From assembly GCA_943704525.1 (NCBI GenBank), contig CALSCQ010001629.1:1-11407 (forward strand): DNA of 11,407 nucleotides, read 5' to 3'. The position numbers and the translations under genes were made by a program. Source of the DNA: Pigoraptor vietnamica (taxonomy: Eukaryota > Opisthokonta > Filasterea). This document shows, piece after piece, positions 9,155 to 11,407 of the stretch. A model generated the notes under the pieces. That model saw only the letters and a list, made by a program, of their open reading frames with translations. It searched no databases and had not been told where the DNA came from. How positions within the stretch are numbered: the first letter of the stretch is position 1; every line of letters begins with the position of its first letter.

Positions 9155-10807
9155 TCAGACCGCCGCGTCACCTGCATCTACCCGTGTCGGCGCGGGCGGA
9201 GCTCCTCCCTGCTTGTACGTCGGCCCATACCTCCGCAAGTCCTGTGCGTATTGGTACAGCTCGTCGACGAACCGCAGCCTCTCCTCGACCCACGCCTTAT
9301 CCCTGAACGCGGTGTCGGCGTCGCCCTTGGGCATGCCTTGGGCGAGGAGCATCTTTCGGAGCTCCTTTGCCGCGATGTGCCCGTCGCTGTCGACGTCGGC
9401 TGCAACGAGCGGCTTTGCGAGCGCGTCCACCTGCCACTCGAGCGGCAGTCGCAGGCCCGATCGCATCCCCACCTTTGCGTCGATGAACCCTTTGAACGCG
9501 GGGAGCACGAGCCACCACGCGTCGCCGTAACGGCCGCGAATGTACGCGAGCGAGTCCCTTTTGCATCGTCGCGTCTCGGCCTCCATGGGACCGAACGGGC
9601 AGTTGCACTGGCTGTTGCTCGTGCGGCGACCGCGCAGCTGCATGTACGCGCAGTCGGCCTCGCACGTCGTGCGCTTGCCATCCTTCCCCACCGGTCCAGA
9701 CGACGACTCGAAGGAGAGCAAGATGGCACGCGGAGACTTGTACTTGAAGCTCAGCCGGCCGCCGTACACCCTCTCCACGTCGCTGTGTGCGACAATGTCC
9801 GCGAGCACTGCGCCCACGTACGCGCCCTGCGGCGACAGGCCATCGATGCGGCCGTCGGGAAGAGTCGTCGGGAACGTACAGTTGGACAGCAGCGCCGAAT
9901 CCGCCCGCACGTTAGACGGGACGGGCACGAACACGGTGAGATCGGCGTCGCGATCGCCCACGGGAATGCCGCCATCCCTGTACGCGCCCAGCAGCGTGCC
10001 GTCGCGAAGGGTGTAGTCGAGGCGGCGCTTGACGAAGAACTCGTCGTGGACGATACGAATGAGCACGTGACACGCGTCCGCAAAGGGGTCGCCCACCCAC
10101 TGTCGCCCAAAGCGCACCTTGTCAGGCCACGCGCAGTTGAGGTCCCGCCGTGCGTTGACGACGACGTCGGAGGGCACGCGATCGCTCTCGGGAAACGCGA
10201 ACGAGGACTCGACGCACTCGATGACATCATTCGCACTCGGCGGTTCCTGTGTCCGGCCACCGCCGCCCTTTGGCGGACTTGCTCTGAAATTTTCGTGCCT
10301 GTCGTTCACAGCACTCTTCAGGGCGGCCGCCTTGAGCGTCTTCGTCCCGTCCTCTTGCGTGTCGCTGCCTGCAGCGCTCTTCGTCCCGTCATCTTGCGTG
10401 TCGCGGCCTGCAGCACTCTTCGTCCCGTCCTCTTGCGTGTCGCTGCCTGCAGCACTCTTCGTCCCGCCCTCGTGCGTGTGGCCTGCCGCGCTCTTCGTTA
10501 CGGGTACGCTGTTTTCACGTGCACCCAGTTGCAACGGGCGCTCCGCGGGCGACGCGACCGCTGCGAGGCCATCTTCCACGCGAACTGAGACGCCCGAGTG
10601 ATGGTGCGCAAAGTCCTCTTCGTCGCTCTCGACCCAACCCTCCGCCACATCACGGCGTGGCCTATTGGAGTGCGGCACTGCAATTACGTCAACGGTTGCG
10701 AGCGGCGTGAAAAGGACGGCGGTTGCCGCAAGAGCAATGCTGAGCACAAATATCACGCGCAGCCACCGAAGGCGACGGCCATCAGCGAAACGAAGGCATG
10801 GAGGCAT
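9155..10807 (-). CDS. LicD/fukutin-like nucleotidyltransferase-fold membrane protein with EF-hand
   Basis: Predicted 550-residue type II membrane protein. The start is the ATG at 10807 (G at -3). It leaves a short basic N-tail and a signal anchor at residues 15-34 (WLRVIFVLSIALAATAVLF), so the rest should face the Golgi/ER lumen or outside. Residues 104-154 hold four 12-13-residue repeats (TKSAAGSDTQEDG type). The catalytic region has DGTLLGAYRDGG (269-280) then DRDADL (285-290), resembling the GTLLGAxRxxG...DDDID signature of LicD/FKTN/FKRP proteins, and RYGDAWW near 426-432 resembles the family's YGD motif. Five Cys lie at 382-415. Residues 471-482 form a canonical EF-hand loop (D-x-D-x-D-G-x-I-x-x-x-E). 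LicD-type enzymes transfer phosphocholine, phosphosugar or ribitol-phosphate groups to glycans; the substrate here is unknown. No intron is needed. The frame is open upstream to 10915 but without ATG. A donor-like CAG/GTGACG at 9171, close to the stop, leaves a spliced alternative C-terminus possible. Confidence 0.8.
   Translation of the reverse strand: MPPCLRFADGRRLRWLRVIFVLSIALAATAVLFTPLATVDVIAVPHSNRPRRDVAEGWVESDEEDFAHHHSGVSVRVEDGLAAVASPAERPLQLGARENSVPVTKSAAGHTHEGGTKSAAGSDTQEDGTKSAAGRDTQDDGTKSAAGSDTQEDGTKTLKAAALKSAVNDRHENFRASPPKGGGGRTQEPPSANDVIECVESSFAFPESDRVPSDVVVNARRDLNCAWPDKVRFGRQWVGDPFADACHVLIRIVHDEFFVKRRLDYTLRDGTLLGAYRDGGIPVGDRDADLTVFVPVPSNVRADSALLSNCTFPTTLPDGRIDGLSPQGAYVGAVLADIVAHSDVERVYGGRLSFKYKSPRAILLSFESSSGPVGKDGKRTTCEADCAYMQLRGRRTSNSQCNCPFGPMEAETRRCKRDSLAYIRGRYGDAWWLVLPAFKGFIDAKVGMRSGLRLPLEWQVDALAKPLVAADVDSDGHIAAKELRKMLLAQGMPKGDADTAFRDKAWVEERLRFVDELYQYAQDLRRYGPTYKQGGAPPAPTRVDAGDAAV
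10346..10498 (-). repeat. 39-bp coding tandem repeat in the LicD-like gene
   Basis: Four in-frame units encode TKSAAGHTHEGG, TKSAAGSDTQEDG, TKSAAGRDTQDDG and TKSAAGSDTQEDG. Units 2 to 4 are 39 bp, and the most upstream one is 36 bp and most diverged. The tract lies between the membrane anchor and the catalytic domain, and is likely a flexible, acidic, Thr/Ser-bearing stalk. Confidence 0.9.
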
Positions 10808-11242
10808 GGCCCCAGCCGCGTCCGCACTGCCGACCCGAAAGCGCCGATTGACGATGGACGCGGCGAAACGGCTGCCGCGGCGCTGCCGGGCCCAGTTGAC
10901 GCGGTCACTCGGCAAAGCCCGGTCGCGAATTTCACATTACAGTCAAGCCGAGTGGTATAATCTTACGAACGCGGCTGTGTGCGCACTCTGTTTCGGTGGC
11001 GGATATATACGCCATGTCGTGTGGTTGAACATGCCAGTTGCAGCACACTGAGGCACCCAAATTTGGCAGTCGGGTACCAAAATTCACCCAATCGGAAAAG
11101 CCCAATTCGGGCTGGGGTTCAGTTGAACTGAGCTTGTGTCGGATTTTGCCACCAAAAAATCAAAAAATGTCACATTAAATGACGGAGAGTAACATGTGCT
11201 CACAAATGTGTGACATCTGTTGGGTGCCGTTAGTGATTTTAG
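10808..11242. other. Upstream region of the LicD-like gene, no gene seen
   Basis: No convincing open frame. It contains two adjacent short inverted repeats: AGCCC/GGGCT arms at 11099-11113 and TCAGTTGAACTGA at 11119-11131, where six bases on each side of a central G are complementary. Confidence 0.4.
11003..11009 (-). promoter_or_regulatory. Possible TATA box for the LicD-like gene
   Basis: GTATATATCC on the minus strand lies about 196 bp before the chosen ATG. This would fit if transcription starts near 10975, but only the motif supports it. Confidence 0.25.
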
Positions 11243-11315
11243 GCCGTTTACTAATGGCCTGTGCCGTTTACTAACGGCATCCCGTTATAAATGGCACAGG
11301 CCGTTAGCTAACGGC
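11243..11315. repeat. 73-bp imperfect palindrome of CCGTTTACTAACGG-like units
   Basis: The block is close to its own reverse complement over its full length. It contains GCCGTTTACTAATGGC, GCCGTTTACTAACGGC, CCCGTTATAAATGGC and GCCGTTAGCTAACGGC, each itself palindromic or nearly so. GGCCTGTGCC and GGCACAGGCC face each other. Further partial units (CCGTTAGTGA at about 11228, CCGTTTGCTA at 11331) flank it. It could be the end of a mobile element or a strong hairpin/cruciform. Confidence 0.75.
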
Positions 11316-11407
11316 ATAGTCAGTTTCATACCGTTTGCTATACCCCCAGACCTGAATTGCCTTTTTAAAGTAAAACGCGCTTGTTTTGACCTCTTTTCTC
11401 TTTTTCA

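Noticed and set aside
9251-10588. 445-codon plus-strand open frame
   Set aside because: It is antisense to the LicD-like gene, whose frame has a membrane anchor, LicD motifs and an EF-hand. The plus-strand translation is Arg/Ala/His-rich with no recognisable family.
10805-10915. LicD-like protein starting at 10915
   Set aside because: That codon is TTG, unlikely as a start in a eukaryote. The ATG at 10807 has a good context and places the signal anchor near the N-terminus.

Overview
The window looks like nuclear DNA from a unicellular eukaryote. The main gene is broken by fifteen spliceosomal-type introns whose exon joins restore a conserved protein in frame. TTAGGG-type telomere-like repeats, long TG/CA microsatellites and minisatellites fill the spaces. 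Exons are GC-rich, while introns and intergenic DNA are more mixed. I cannot name the lineage from this sequence alone. No rRNA, tRNA, bacterial operon or CRISPR array is visible.

Layout from left to right: 1-300 is repeat-like DNA with a 183-bp inverted-repeat element resembling a MITE. 300-800 has no convincing gene. About 800-2100 is an A-poor minisatellite field with ~51-bp and ~155-bp periods. 2108-2212 holds a telomere-like repeat followed by a TG microsatellite. 2256-8113 (minus strand) is a 16-exon gene for a P-type ATPase of the plasma-membrane proton pump class (P3A), modelled as 973 residues. 8114-9154 is intergenic and dominated by a CA-rich minisatellite with nine copies of a core. 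9155-10807 (minus strand) is an apparently intronless gene for a type II membrane protein with a LicD/fukutin-like nucleotidyltransferase domain, a 13-residue repeat tract and an EF-hand. 10808-11407 is the upstream region of that gene, with a 73-bp imperfect palindrome cluster.

Both genes lie on the minus strand, but nothing shows that they are co-regulated. The ATPase would energise a membrane by ATP-driven ion export, most likely of protons. The LicD-like protein would modify glycans or glycoconjugates in the secretory pathway. The most unusual points are departures from conserved P3A motifs (TGEA for TGES, PTAMS for the usual double-proline M4 motif), a shared GCGCAG/CCGCAG 3' splice-site motif in 10 of 15 introns, one GC-AG intron, telomere-like repeats directly at a 5' splice site, and a Ca-binding loop attached to a LicD-type enzyme.
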